NCBI GenBank assembly: GCA_002723155.1 | Contig: PBNO01000003.1 | Location: forward strand, 110,932 to 174,931 | Source of the DNA: Ponticaulis sp. | GTDB taxonomy: Bacteria; Pseudomonadota; Alphaproteobacteria; Caulobacterales; Hyphomonadaceae | Reading direction: 5' to 3' | DNA length: 64,000 nt | Program-made: the position numbers and the translations under genes | The notes under the pieces: model-generated | What the model was told of the DNA's origin: nothing | Database searches by the model: none | What the model saw: the letters and a program-made list of their open reading frames with translations, nothing else | Shown here: in pieces, positions 16,763 to 25,706 of the stretch | Numbering within the stretch: position 1 is the first letter of the stretch | How the letters are laid out: the number at the start of each line of letters is the position of its first letter

Positions 16763-17695
16763 ATGAGGCCTACGCTGAAACAATTGGAATATCTCGTCGC
16801 GATTGCCGAGACGGGAAAATACGGCGAGGCCGCAAAAAGGGTGAATGTCAGCCAGTCCAGTCTTTCCACGCAGATTGCAGACATGGAAGAAGAGCTGGGC
16901 ACACGCCTTCTGGAACGTGGTCGCCATGGCGCTGTGCTCACCCCGACAGGCCGGGATATTGTTGTCCGCGCGCGCTATATTCTGCGCCAGGTCGAAGAAC
17001 TGCACACGCTCTCGCGGCAAAGCGAGGAAGATTTTAAAGGCCGCATCAATCTGGGCGTCCTTCCCTCCGTTGGCCCCTATCTTCTGCCGCCAGCGACCCG
17101 TCAGCTCCACCAGCGTTTCCCCGAACTCAGACTGATCGTGCGCGAAGAACGCACAATCGATCTGGCCGAACATCTGAGCGATGGCCGGTTCGACCTGATC
17201 ATCTCCACACCCGAAAGCCATCCTGAATGCCGGAGCGAACCGCTCTTCACAGAACAGCTCTGGATATGCGCCGCATCCGATGATCCGCTGAGCAGTACGA
17301 CAGGTCCGGTAGAGCCTGAGGAACTTCGCGGCCACCCGCTTCTGACCATCGGATATGGCCACCGCCTGAGCGAGCTGGTGCACCGTCTGGCTGATGATAT
17401 CGGCACGCAGGTCAGTACCGAATATGAAGGCTCCAGTCTCGATGCTGTCCGGCAGATGGCGATTATGGGCGCGGGCGTTGCCGTTCTACCAAGCCTCTAT
17501 GCGCTGTCTGAAGCCCGACGCGACCCCGAGCAGGTTATCCGTCGCGTGAATTATCCGTCTGCGGAACGCAATATTGCGCTCTGCTGGCGCGCCACCTCCC
17601 CCCTTTCAGACCGCTACCGAACCCTGGCCGATGAATTATCCGCCACGGCCGCGAATATTCTGGAACAAGGCGCCGCAAGCATTGGCGCGGCTTAA
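16763..17695 (+). CDS. LysR-family regulator, OxyR-like without redox cysteines
   Basis: This 310-aa protein has an N-terminal winged HTH (PTLKQLEYLVAIAETGKYGEAA...SQSSLSTQI, residues 3-60) and a C-terminal substrate-binding domain. The whole C-terminal half follows OxyR order (LLTIGYGHRLSEL, SSLDAVRQMAIMGAGVAVLPSLYAL, SPLSDRYRTLADEL). The positions of E. coli OxyR Cys199 and Cys208 are not cysteine: the GHC equivalent reads GHR. It is therefore unlikely to form the peroxide-sensing disulfide. Targets may include the divergent secreted-protein gene. A palindrome lies directly upstream. Confidence 0.88.
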   Translation: MRPTLKQLEYLVAIAETGKYGEAAKRVNVSQSSLSTQIADMEEELGTRLLERGRHGAVLTPTGRDIVVRARYILRQVEELHTLSRQSEEDFKGRINLGVLPSVGPYLLPPATRQLHQRFPELRLIVREERTIDLAEHLSDGRFDLIISTPESHPECRSEPLFTEQLWICAASDDPLSSTTGPVEPEELRGHPLLTIGYGHRLSELVHRLADDIGTQVSTEYEGSSLDAVRQMAIMGAGVAVLPSLYALSEARRDPEQVIRRVNYPSAERNIALCWRATSPLSDRYRTLADELSATAANILEQGAASIGAA

Positions 17696-17759
17696 TCGCT
17701 TCCCATAGCGCAGCGACGCAGATACAGATTTTAATCAGGTGACATGGGCGACGGGACTG

Positions 17760-18362
17760 ATGATCGACTGGTTGATCGCAAACTGGATTGAGTTGGCGGG
17801 CTTTGTAACAGGCGCGGCCTGCGTCTGGCTGCTCGTTATCCGCAACATCTGGACCTTCCCGGTCGGCATGGTGAACTATGTGTTTTTCGCCGTTCTGTTC
17901 GTCCAGTCAGGCCTTTACGCGGATGCCGGCCTTCAGGGCGTCTACTTCATTCTGGCCAGTCTTGGCTGGTATTGGTGGCTGCGCGGCGGCGATGACCATC
18001 AGGGCGTGGAAGTTCACGAAGCCTCACCCAAAGTTCTTATTGCCTGCGGCGTAGCGGTTATTGTCATCGCAGCCCTCATCCAATGGGTGCTGCACGAATA
18101 CACAGACTCCACAGTTGCAGGCTGGGACGCGCTCACCACGGCGATGAGCCTCGTTGCCCAGTTCATGCTGTCGCGCAAATGGATTGCCAACTGGTGGCTC
18201 TGGATCGCGGTCGATCTGATTTACATCCCCCTCTACATCCATAAGGGCCTCTGGCTGACAGCTGGTCTCTATGCAGTCTTCCTGGCCATGTGTATTGCCG
18301 GTCTGATCGAGTGGCAAAAAGCGCGAACCGACAAACCGAAAGCTGCGGACAGTCTTACTTAA
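17760..18362 (+). CDS. pnuC: Nicotinamide riboside transporter PnuC
   Basis: This 200-aa protein with seven predicted membrane helices contains FPVGMVNYVFFAVLFVQSGLYADAGLQGVYFILASLGWYWWL, the conserved PnuC core, and KWIANWWLWIAVDLIYIPLYIHKGL (the WxxWxxxDxxYI motif). It imports nicotinamide riboside by facilitated diffusion, trapped by phosphorylation. Its stop codon overlaps the start of the adjacent kinase by one nucleotide (TAATG). An ATG at 17760 preceded by GGGA is preferred to an upstream GTG at 17739. No NAD or other riboswitch was recognised upstream. Confidence 0.93.
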   Translation: MIDWLIANWIELAGFVTGAACVWLLVIRNIWTFPVGMVNYVFFAVLFVQSGLYADAGLQGVYFILASLGWYWWLRGGDDHQGVEVHEASPKVLIACGVAVIVIAALIQWVLHEYTDSTVAGWDALTTAMSLVAQFMLSRKWIANWWLWIAVDLIYIPLYIHKGLWLTAGLYAVFLAMCIAGLIEWQKARTDKPKAADSLT

Positions 18363-18946
18363 TGGCGAACATCTTCTGGCCTTTACTGCCCGCTTCGCTG
18401 CGCGCCAAATTCTGTCGTCGTATCGTGGTGACGGGCGCTGAAAGCACCGGCACAACCACGCTTGCGCTCATGATGGCCGAGGCGCTGAACTCGCCTTACG
18501 TCGCCGAATATGGCCGCGAATACACCGAACGCCGTGCAAAGGTCACCGACGAGCCATGGCGCACCGAAGAGCTCGTTGAGATTGCCGAAGAGCAGAACGC
18601 GCTGGAAGATGCCGCTGCGCGCCGCTCTGACAATGGCCTCATCATTGCTGACACAGATGCTCTCACTACAGCGCTCTGGCATGAGCGCTATTTCGGGTCT
18701 CGTTCGCCAGCCGTTGACGCCGTTGCAGCGAAACAGGTTCGTCCATTCACCTATATCCTCACCTCTGACGACATTGCCTTCGAGGCCGATGCCATCCGCG
18801 AGGGCGGCGAAGAACGCCACACCATGACAACCCGCTTTCGCGAGGAAATCATCAAAAGCCGCGTACCGTGGATTGAAGTCCGTGGCAGCCGCGAAGAGCG
18901 CCTCACCGAAGCGCTCCGCTTTGTCTGCTCGCTCGGCGTCAAATGA
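18362..18946 (+). CDS. Nicotinamide riboside kinase (NadR C-terminal-type)
   Basis: This 194-aa P-loop kinase has the Walker A TGAESTGTTTL at about residues 23-33, followed by YVAEYGREYTERR, IIADTDALTTALWHERYFG and YILTSDDIAFEADAIREGGEER, which is the order of the ribosylnicotinamide kinase domain of NadR. The N-terminal HTH and adenylyltransferase domains of enterobacterial NadR are absent, so this is a stand-alone kinase making NMN from nicotinamide riboside. It overlaps pnuC by 1 nt, giving an import-and-trap salvage operon. A separate adenylyltransferase elsewhere must complete NAD synthesis. Confidence 0.88.
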   Translation: MANIFWPLLPASLRAKFCRRIVVTGAESTGTTTLALMMAEALNSPYVAEYGREYTERRAKVTDEPWRTEELVEIAEEQNALEDAAARRSDNGLIIADTDALTTALWHERYFGSRSPAVDAVAAKQVRPFTYILTSDDIAFEADAIREGGEERHTMTTRFREEIIKSRVPWIEVRGSREERLTEALRFVCSLGVK

Positions 18947-18967
18947 CACTGACGCCGGTATCCGACA

Positions 18968-19864
18968 TCAGGCGGTAACCAGATTTAGCGCGCGTTTCGG
19001 CGTCCAGACACCTGTCAGCGACGTCATGCTGGCATAGTCTCGGAAATCACGCGGCGGACGCCCCAGAGCTTCCTGCACGCCATAGCCAATCTTCTCATTC
19101 CGGCCATCCATTACCGTCGCGAAGAGATAATCCATCAGCCGGACAAGCTCTGCGGGCATGCCCATGTCTTCAATGCCTTCCAGAAACACGTCATGGGGAA
19201 TGTCCGCGAAGGTGATCGTGCGCCCGAGTGCAGAGGAAAGCTCTTCGGCGATATCCTCAAGCCCCAGAAGACGCGGGCCTGTCGTTTCATAGGTTTTGCC
19301 CTCATGGCCTTCTTCGGTGAGCGCCGCGATGATGACATCAACAACATCATGCACATCAACGAAAGGTTCGCGCGTACCGCCGGTTGGCAGAGCAATTTCG
19401 CCTTCCTGAACCATGCTGCGGAAAGCCCCTTCAGAGAAATTCTGGTTAAACCAGGCTGACCGGACAATCGTCCAATCCATGCCGGAGAAACGGATAATCT
19501 GTTCGCAGGCCAGCGCCTCTTCCTCACCGCGGCCAGACAGGAGAACAAGCTTCTGAATACCCATCCGATAGGCGAGGTCAGTGAACTCGGTGATCGACTG
19601 CCGCGCTTTCGGCATCGCAAGATCCGGCGCAAAATTCACGTAAACCTGTGTCATGCCTTCAAGACAGCGCCGCCATGTCTCCGGCTTTTCCCAATCGAAA
19701 GCAGGCTCGGCCTGTCGCGACCCGATACGAACCTTGTGTCCGCTATCCCAGAGCGATCGCACAACGCGGTGACCGGTGCGGCCCGTGCCACCCAGCACCA
19801 GCGTAGACGGAACTTTAGGGCGGCGGATTTCAAACAGTTTTGCAGGCTGGAAAATTGATTTCAT
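18968..19864 (-). CDS. NmrA-family NAD(P)-binding protein
   Basis: This 298-aa atypical short-chain dehydrogenase has a Rossmann motif LVLGGTGRTGHRV (residues ~22-34), then LVLLSGRGEEEA, WTIVRSAWFNQNFSEG and PFVDVHDVVDV, as in NmrA/YtfG-like quinone reductases and redox sensors. The catalytic YxxxK is not obvious, as is usual in this subfamily. It lies just downstream of, and on the same strand as, an AraC-type regulator (109 nt gap), which probably controls it. The substrate is unknown. Confidence 0.85.
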   Translation of the reverse strand: MKSIFQPAKLFEIRRPKVPSTLVLGGTGRTGHRVVRSLWDSGHKVRIGSRQAEPAFDWEKPETWRRCLEGMTQVYVNFAPDLAMPKARQSITEFTDLAYRMGIQKLVLLSGRGEEEALACEQIIRFSGMDWTIVRSAWFNQNFSEGAFRSMVQEGEIALPTGGTREPFVDVHDVVDVIIAALTEEGHEGKTYETTGPRLLGLEDIAEELSSALGRTITFADIPHDVFLEGIEDMGMPAELVRLMDYLFATVMDGRNEKIGYGVQEALGRPPRDFRDYASMTSLTGVWTPKRALNLVTA

Positions 19865-19973
19865 GACTTGCTCCTCCTCGTCAGAACAAGTCCATGTTTA
19901 CCGGCACTCTAATCTTACATCTTGACGCCGCGCGACAGAGTTTTGGCCGGACGCGTCACAAACAATAACCCCG

Positions 19974-20975
19974 TCACGCGCTCGTGCGGAAGCTTCCCGG
20001 CGATCGCCCTTCCCACCGGCGGAATGCGCGATTAAAGGCGCTCTGCTCGGAAAATCCTGTCAGAAAGGCGATCTCAGCGAGCGAGTAACCCGTATCGTTC
20101 AACAGTTTTCGCGCCATGATGTGACGCGCCTGATCCACAAGCGTCTGATAGGTAACATCTACCTCGGACAGACGCCGTTGGAGCGTTCTTGCGCTCAGCC
20201 CCAGCTTTTCAGAAATGGCAGAGATCGGCGGCGGACCGTCACTCAGCGCCAGACTGATTTCCTTGCGGACCTGACTTTCCAGCCCGACCTCGCTTTCGCG
20301 GTCTGACAGCTCTCTTTCGATATGCTCGTCAAAAAAGGACCAGACATCACGATCACCCAGCCGCGTCTTGGCAAGCAAATCCTCGGTCCGGAAGACATAA
20401 CCGTAATAGTCGGACTCAAAATGGACCGGGCTCTGGAAATACTCTTCCAGTGCCAGCGAACAACCCACGGCTTTGTGGCTGAAATGAACGGCGACCGGCT
20501 TAAAATCCGGCCCGCAGGCTTCGCGGCAAAGCGACATATAGGTGACCAGAGACCCTTCATTCGAGAGCAATAACCCCCGAACCGGCGGAAACTCACGCAA
20601 GTGGATCCAGCGCGTAAACTCCCCGTCCTCTTCCAGTCTGAAACCGGAAACATTCTGTACGAACAGGCGCGAGTGGCGGGCGATACGTTCAAACGCATTC
20701 AACAGCTGGGGGGCTGTTTTCCATGCCAGACCAACTGCCCCGTAATCTTCACACGTCATGGTGCGGGCCGCATTGATGTGAAATTTGACCCGCTCGCCTT
20801 CAAGGTCAGCAATCTCTTCGAGAAGCGCGAAATATTTGCGGGCAGGCACCATGACTTTGGGGTCCGCCAGATCGGCCTCCGACACCCCTGCCCGCGCAAG
20901 AAGCTGCGCACGTGCGTCCGCTACCGGATTGTTCTCCAGCATTTTGCGCACGAATAATGTCGAAACTTCCCCCAT
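19974..20975 (-). CDS. AraC-family transcriptional regulator
   Basis: This 333-aa protein has an N-terminal ligand domain of the Arabinose_bd type (residues ~15-200), then a C-terminal double HTH: PPISAISEKLGLSARTLQRRL and YSLAEIAFLTGFSEQSAFNRAFRRWEG (residues ~250-330). The second matches the AraC signature well. Proteins with this layout (OruR/ArgR-like AraC) respond to small hydrophobic or amino-acid ligands. Its position upstream of the NmrA gene suggests it regulates that gene. Confidence 0.92.
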   Translation of the reverse strand: MGEVSTLFVRKMLENNPVADARAQLLARAGVSEADLADPKVMVPARKYFALLEEIADLEGERVKFHINAARTMTCEDYGAVGLAWKTAPQLLNAFERIARHSRLFVQNVSGFRLEEDGEFTRWIHLREFPPVRGLLLSNEGSLVTYMSLCREACGPDFKPVAVHFSHKAVGCSLALEEYFQSPVHFESDYYGYVFRTEDLLAKTRLGDRDVWSFFDEHIERELSDRESEVGLESQVRKEISLALSDGPPPISAISEKLGLSARTLQRRLSEVDVTYQTLVDQARHIMARKLLNDTGYSLAEIAFLTGFSEQSAFNRAFRRWEGRSPGSFRTSA

Positions 20976-21059
20976 GGGGACGGAAAATTAGAGTGAAATG
21001 CGCGAATTAACAAGCACCTGCTGGTGCGGTTCTTTTGCGCCACCCGCTTCCGGAAAGTT

Positions 21060-21135
21060 TGGAAGCCCCGTCAGGACTTGAACCTGAAAATAGCAGACTT
21101 GCAGGTCTGCCGCGTTAATCTTTCGCCACAGGGCT
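21060..21135 (-). tRNA. tRNA-Cys (GCA)
   Basis: A full cloverleaf reads on the minus strand. The acceptor is AGCCCTG/CGGGGCT with discriminator U and an encoded CCA, the anticodon stem is GCAGA/TCTGC with loop CTGCAAG (anticodon GCA), and the T-loop is TTCAAGT. The U73 discriminator fits cysteine identity. No integrase or duplicated 3' end was found nearby. Confidence 0.95.
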
Positions 21136-21289
21136 ATACCGAAGCTGAATGTCCCAGCAGAACGCGAGTGCTGCAAGCAAGTTCAACTCATGCGTGACCA
21201 GCTTTAAACCCACAAACCTCAAAGGGGTATTTAATTCGGCGTCACAATTTCTCTTTTCGGTCATTTATTATCCAATTAGGCTTTCCGGA

Positions 21290-21919
21290 ATGATCCTGCC
21301 CGTTGAACCCTCTGCCCTTTTCCCGTTTTTGATCGCGACCCTGCTGGTCGAAGCGACCCCCGGACCGAATATGGGGTATCTGGCGGCGCTGTCTGCATCC
21401 GAAGGGCGCGCTGCGGGCTTTCGCGCAGTCCTCGGCGTCACGTTGGGGCTTTCAGTTTATATGCTGGCCTCCGTCGTCGGGATTGCCGAGATCGTCTCCC
21501 GCATACCGCCTTTATATGCAGCGCTGCGCTGGGCGGGTGTTCTGTTCCTCCTCTATCTGGCGTGGGAAGCCTGGCAGGATGCTTCTGAGACCTCTCCCTC
21601 AAAACCGGATGAAGGTTTTGCCTCTCCATTCTGGCGCGGCTTCATGGCCAATGTGCTCAACCCGAAAGCCGCCGTGTTTTACGTCTCCCTGCTGCCCGGC
21701 TTCATGAATATGGAACGCAGCGCCTTCTGGGTGCAAGCGCTCATTCTTGGAAGCATCCATATTCTGGTCAGCATTCTGATCCATTCAGCCATCGTTCTGG
21801 GCGCGGCCCGCGCGGGCGCTTTGATGGAAAACTCACCTCTCAAAATCGCGTTCCGACGCGCCATGGCTGTTCTCATAGCGATCATAGCCATATGGCTCGC
21901 TTGGGAGACGCGTCGCTGA
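21290..21919 (+). CDS. LysE/RhtB-family exporter
   Basis: This 209-aa, six-helix protein has the family N-terminal motif VEATPGPNMGYLAALSASEGRAAGFRA (residues ~18-44). FMANVLNPKAAVFYVSLLPGFM follows in the second half. Members export amino acids or related small molecules, driven by the proton gradient. The ATG at 21290 (MILPVEPS) fits the family start; the longer frame from 21149 runs toward the tRNA and is not credible. It begins ~155 nt from the divergent tRNA-Cys. Confidence 0.9.
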   Translation: MILPVEPSALFPFLIATLLVEATPGPNMGYLAALSASEGRAAGFRAVLGVTLGLSVYMLASVVGIAEIVSRIPPLYAALRWAGVLFLLYLAWEAWQDASETSPSKPDEGFASPFWRGFMANVLNPKAAVFYVSLLPGFMNMERSAFWVQALILGSIHILVSILIHSAIVLGAARAGALMENSPLKIAFRRAMAVLIAIIAIWLAWETRR

Positions 21920-21995
21920 GCCCTATATTTCTCTCGACTGTGGAACTTCGTCTGTCGCGCAACGTCAGTTGAGGACAGACAAAAAGGAGAGCTGA

Positions 21996-22940
21996 ATGAA
22001 AACCCGCACACTCGGATCAACCGGCCTTGAAATTTCTTCCGTCGTTTTTGGCGGGAATGTTTTCGGCTGGACACTGGACGAAACCGAAAGCTTCAAAATG
22101 CTGGATGCGTGCGTGGACCAGGGCCTCACGACAATTGATACTGCTGACGTCTACTCACGCTGGAAGCCCGGCAATCAGGGCGGCGAAAGCGAAACCCTGA
22201 TTGGCAACTGGCTGGCCGCCCGTCCGGACAAACGCGACAAGGTTCAGATTTTCACCAAAGTCGGCATGGATATGGGCGACGGCAATACCGGCCTGTCACC
22301 GCGCTGGATCCGTGAAGAAGTCGAAAACTCCCTCAGCCGCCTGAAGACGGATTATATCGACCTCTATTTCTCTCACCGCTTCGACGAAGACACCCCGCAG
22401 GCCGATACGCTTGGCGTCTATAAAGACCTGTTGGATGAAGGCAAAATCCGCTCCATCGGCGCCTCCAATTTCGATGAAGGCCAGCTGGAAGACGCGCTGA
22501 AAATTGCCGAGACTGAAGGCCTGCCAGCCTATCAGGTGCTGCAACCGGAATACTCTCTTGTCTCCCGCGCGAGCTTTGAAGGCCCGCTCCAGCGTCTTTG
22601 CATCGACAAGAACATTGGCGTCGTCACCTATTTCTCACTCGCGTCAGGCTTCCTGTCCGGCAAGTACCGCTCGCTCGACGATCTGCAAGGTCAGGCGCGC
22701 GGCGGCATGGCGAAGAAGTATATCGAGAATGGCGGCCTTCAGGTTCTGGAAGCGATGGATGATATTGCCACTTCCAAAAACATCACGCTCGCCGAGCTTG
22801 CCATTGCCTGGCTCCTCCACCGTGACGGCGTGACAGCTCCGATCGCCAGCGCCACGAAGGACTCCCATTTGAAGAGCCTCGTGAAGGCCAGCGAAGTCTC
22901 ACTTACGCCTGAAGAGGTCGAAGCTCTGGCTGTTTTCTAA
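21996..22940 (+). CDS. Aldo/keto reductase
   Basis: This 314-aa TIM-barrel NADPH-dependent oxidoreductase has tetrad residues in TTIDTADVYSRW (Asp/Tyr), TKVGMD (Lys) and LYFSHRFDEDTP (His). IRSIGASNFDEG and YQVLQPEYSLVSR follow, then the cofactor-binding end region. It resembles the YajO/Tas-like group. AAAGGAGAG precedes the ATG. The substrate is not predictable. Confidence 0.93.
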   Translation: MKTRTLGSTGLEISSVVFGGNVFGWTLDETESFKMLDACVDQGLTTIDTADVYSRWKPGNQGGESETLIGNWLAARPDKRDKVQIFTKVGMDMGDGNTGLSPRWIREEVENSLSRLKTDYIDLYFSHRFDEDTPQADTLGVYKDLLDEGKIRSIGASNFDEGQLEDALKIAETEGLPAYQVLQPEYSLVSRASFEGPLQRLCIDKNIGVVTYFSLASGFLSGKYRSLDDLQGQARGGMAKKYIENGGLQVLEAMDDIATSKNITLAELAIAWLLHRDGVTAPIASATKDSHLKSLVKASEVSLTPEEVEALAVF

Positions 22941-23038
22941 TCAGACCGGTCTGAGAACCGATAACAGTTTCGTGAAGCGTATCGCTCCCCTCGAAAACCA
23001 GACTATCTTGGTCGGGTTTAAAGCCGAGGGGAGTTTTC

Positions 23039-24319
23039 ATGGATATGGTATCAGTCATCTCTAACCGCCGCCGCAGTTTTCTGGCTGCCGCGTCCGGCCT
23101 TTTACTCGCCTCTGCCTGCTCAGCTCAGGAACCTGCCCCAACACCAGCCCCTGCTACAGAACCTGAAACGAACGCCGAAGCCTCTTCCGGTTTCGCGCAG
23201 GCGCTCGTCCCTCTCGAAATGGAAGTCTATGCGCCGGAAGGCACCCCGCTTCCGCGCTTTATGGTCGACGCCGCATGGCCGCAAATGCCGCCAACCATGA
23301 TTATCGGCCAGACGCCGGGCCTCGCCGTCGATGGTGACGACAATATCTGGCTCGCCCACCGCCCGCATACGTTGAGCTTCTCCGATATTGGCCTCGCCGC
23401 CGATCCGCCAACGGCGCTTTGCTGTGAGCCGGGTCCGACCATCATGCAATTCTCAGCCGAAGGTGAGTATCTGCAAGGATGGGGCGGACCGGATTATGCC
23501 CCTGAGATTGATGGCGTGAACCAATGGCCGCGCAATATTCACGGCATCTACGTGGATGACGACAACACCGTCTGGGTTGGTGGCAATGGCGATGGCGACC
23601 ATGTCGTCCTCAACCTCACCGCCGATGGCGAATTCATCCGTCAGATCGGCGTACACGGCCAGACGGCTGGCAATTCCCATCCGGAATATCTTGGCAATCC
23701 GGCTGACATCTCCTTCGTGGATGGCCATGTGATCGTCGCGGACGGCTATATCAACAAACGCATTATCAGCTTCGACGGCATGGAGTTGGATTATGAAGGC
23801 GCATGGGGCGCCTACGCCTCTGATCCATCCGGCGGCACGCGCGAAGGCAGCTTCGATCAGAGCCAGGCCTCAAGCAATTCAGATGGCGGCGCTAACCCTG
23901 AAGCCCCGAGCTTCGGTGATATCGTCCACTGCGTGGTCAGCACCGAGGAAGGCCTCGTCTATATCTGTGACCGCCGCAATAACCGTGCGCAGGTCTTCCA
24001 GCGCACTGAAAATGGCGACCTCGAATTCGTTCGTGACATCGTCATCGCAGAAGAAACCGGCGGTACCCGCACCGTCTCTGACATTACATTCTCCCCGGAC
24101 GGTGAGTTTATTTACATCGCCGACATGATGAACTCGTCCATCTGGATTCTGGACAGCGAGAGCTATGACATTCTCGCCCGTATTGGCCGCGTCGGCCGCT
24201 ATCCGGGTGAGTTCACATGGCTCCATTCTGTCGTCGCGGACTCTGAAGGCAATCTCTACACGTCCGAGGTGAATACAGGCCGCCGCATCCAGAAGCTCGT
24301 CTTTATGGGCGTGGAGTAA
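23039..24319 (+). CDS. Exported NHL-repeat beta-propeller lipoprotein
   Basis: This 426-aa protein has a signal with twin arginines (NRRRSFLAA) and a lipobox (LASAC at residues ~23-27), so it may be Tat-exported and lipid-anchored. A low-complexity Pro/Ala/Glu linker precedes the propeller. The propeller repeats have the NHL pattern: GLAVDGDDNIWLAHR, HGIYVDDDNTVWVGG, ADISFVDGHVIVADGYINKRI, CVVSTEEGLVYICDRRNNRAQVF, ITFSPDGEFIYIADMMNSSI, SVVADSEGNLYTSEVNTGRRIQKL. GGGGAG lies before the ATG. Related proteins bind or hydrolyse peptides or small molecules; the role here is unknown. Confidence 0.85.
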   Translation: MDMVSVISNRRRSFLAAASGLLLASACSAQEPAPTPAPATEPETNAEASSGFAQALVPLEMEVYAPEGTPLPRFMVDAAWPQMPPTMIIGQTPGLAVDGDDNIWLAHRPHTLSFSDIGLAADPPTALCCEPGPTIMQFSAEGEYLQGWGGPDYAPEIDGVNQWPRNIHGIYVDDDNTVWVGGNGDGDHVVLNLTADGEFIRQIGVHGQTAGNSHPEYLGNPADISFVDGHVIVADGYINKRIISFDGMELDYEGAWGAYASDPSGGTREGSFDQSQASSNSDGGANPEAPSFGDIVHCVVSTEEGLVYICDRRNNRAQVFQRTENGDLEFVRDIVIAEETGGTRTVSDITFSPDGEFIYIADMMNSSIWILDSESYDILARIGRVGRYPGEFTWLHSVVADSEGNLYTSEVNTGRRIQKLVFMGVE

Positions 24320-24363
24320 GTTTCACGCTTGGTGCGCGCGGTGAGACTGGCTAGCTTAAGCGC

Positions 24364-24849
24364 ATGACACGCTTACTGATCGTCTATCACACGCGCACCG
24401 GCGGCAGCCGCCAAATGGCCGAGGCGGCTTACAAGGCCGCCAAAGAAGAATGCGAGACGCGGCTTCAGACAGCATCTGAGACCAGCCCTGAAGATATGCT
24501 GTCAGCAGACGGCTATCTGTTTGTCGCGCCGGAAAACCTCGCCTCGCTGTCTGGCGAAATGAAAGATTTCTTTGACCGCTGTTATTACCCCCTGCTCGGC
24601 AAAATAGAGGCCCGCCCCTATGCCCAGCTGATTTGCGCAGGCTCTGACGGCGAAAATGCCGTCCGCCAGCTGGCGCGGATAGCCAAAGGCTGGCGCCTGA
24701 AAGAAGTTCAGCCTGCAACCATTATCTGCACGCATGCCCAGACCGAAAAACAAATCCTCGCCCCCAAAACCATTCCGGAAGACGAGCTGAAAACCTGCGC
24801 AGATATAGGCGCCGCGCTCGCGGCAGGTCTTTCAATGGGCGTGTTCTGA
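24364..24849 (+). CDS. Flavodoxin-like NAD(P)H oxidoreductase
   Basis: This 161-aa protein has the flavodoxin fold: LLIVYHTRTGGSRQMAEAAYKAA (FMN phosphate loop, residues 4-26), GYLFVAPENLASLSGEMKDFFDRCYYPLLGK (the FMN-binding P-x-x-xxxxG segment of WrbA/NADPH-FMN reductase-like proteins) and QLICAGSDGENAVRQL. The predicted cofactor is FMN. It follows the NHL gene by 44 nt on the same strand. The reaction is unknown. Confidence 0.85.
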   Translation: MTRLLIVYHTRTGGSRQMAEAAYKAAKEECETRLQTASETSPEDMLSADGYLFVAPENLASLSGEMKDFFDRCYYPLLGKIEARPYAQLICAGSDGENAVRQLARIAKGWRLKEVQPATIICTHAQTEKQILAPKTIPEDELKTCADIGAALAAGLSMGVF

Positions 24850-25046
24850 AGACAAAAAAGGCGAGCCACTGCTTCAGTAAAACCGCAAGAAGATTGCCAA
24901 AAGAAAGCAATCCTTGCGCCTTCAACCTTTGCGCGATATGCTGCATGACGGAGTAGCCACTTTCGCGGCCCTCTCTCTTTTGGTCACTTAGTTTTCCGGA
25001 TTTCTCTGATAAGGCTCGCCAGCGATTTCAGAGTCCATAATGTGAC

Positions 25047-25076
25047 AAAAAAGGCGAGCCATTGGCTCGCCTTTTT
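25047..25076 (-). terminator. Rho-independent terminator of cytochrome gene
   Basis: AAGGCGAGCC and GGCTCGCCTT form a strong stem with a short loop, with A- and T-tracts on either side. It lies 20 nt past the cytochrome stop on the minus strand. The 5' half (GACAAAAAAGGCGAGCCA) is also present at 24851-24868 just after the flavodoxin stop, without the second arm. Confidence 0.88.
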
Positions 25077-25096
25077 AACTAACTGCCGTTTAGCGC

Positions 25097-25480
25097 TTAC
25101 TCAGCCGCAGGTGTCGTCACATATTCCAGCCATTCAATAACGGCTGCGCGCTGCGCTTCGTCACGAATGCCGGCAAAGCTCATACGGTTGCCCGGAATGT
25201 TCGTGCGTGGGTTCGCCAGATACGCATCCAGAGTTTCAGCGTCCCAGACAATGCCCGAGTTCGCCATAGCTGGTGAATAGTTGAAGCCGTCCATTGTGCC
25301 AGCCGTACGACCGAAAACACCTGTAAGCTCCGGGCCCATTTTCGGGCGACCGCCTGGCTCATAGTTGTGGCACGTGCCGCACATGCGTGCCTGCGGCGGC
25401 ATTTCCGGACCGTCAGCGAAGGCTGGCGCGGAAACGAACAGCGCGGACGCACCGAGAAGCGTAGCGAGAATGCTTTTCAT
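25097..25480 (-). CDS. Small periplasmic class I cytochrome c
   Basis: This 127-aa protein has a Sec signal (residues 1-22, AFA-DG), one haem motif CGTCH near residue 34 and the axial-Met region NRMSFAG near residue 100. This is a soluble class I cytochrome c of the c2/c550 size, with the matching PxLTGVFGRTAG haem-edge motif. It would shuttle electrons in the periplasm. GGGGTAGAATCC lies upstream of the ATG. The longer frame to 25549 has no signal peptide at its start and is rejected. Confidence 0.92.
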   Translation of the reverse strand: MKSILATLLGASALFVSAPAFADGPEMPPQARMCGTCHNYEPGGRPKMGPELTGVFGRTAGTMDGFNYSPAMANSGIVWDAETLDAYLANPRTNIPGNRMSFAGIRDEAQRAAVIEWLEYVTTPAAE

Positions 25481-25706
25481 CTGGATTCTACCCCTGTTTA
25501 CATGGTCCTGCTGTCCTATCGGAAAACAGGTTATTTTATAACGGTTCAAATTGTCTCAGCGACCATTGTCTACAGCGCGCTTGCCGATGCAATGGCCAAT
25601 AGCAGTGAAATAGCGCAAAAATGTAGTAAGCTAACATTTATAACACACTCGTGATGCGACCCCATTGCCACTTGCCGCTTTCAGGCAAAGTCACAACATT
25701 AAACCC

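Noticed and set aside
17696..17760. NAD-related riboswitch upstream of pnuC
   Set aside because: The gap is short (65 nt) and has no recognisable conserved structure.
21060..21135. tRNA-Cys as a genomic-island attachment site
   Set aside because: No integrase gene and no repeated tRNA 3' end were found in the window.
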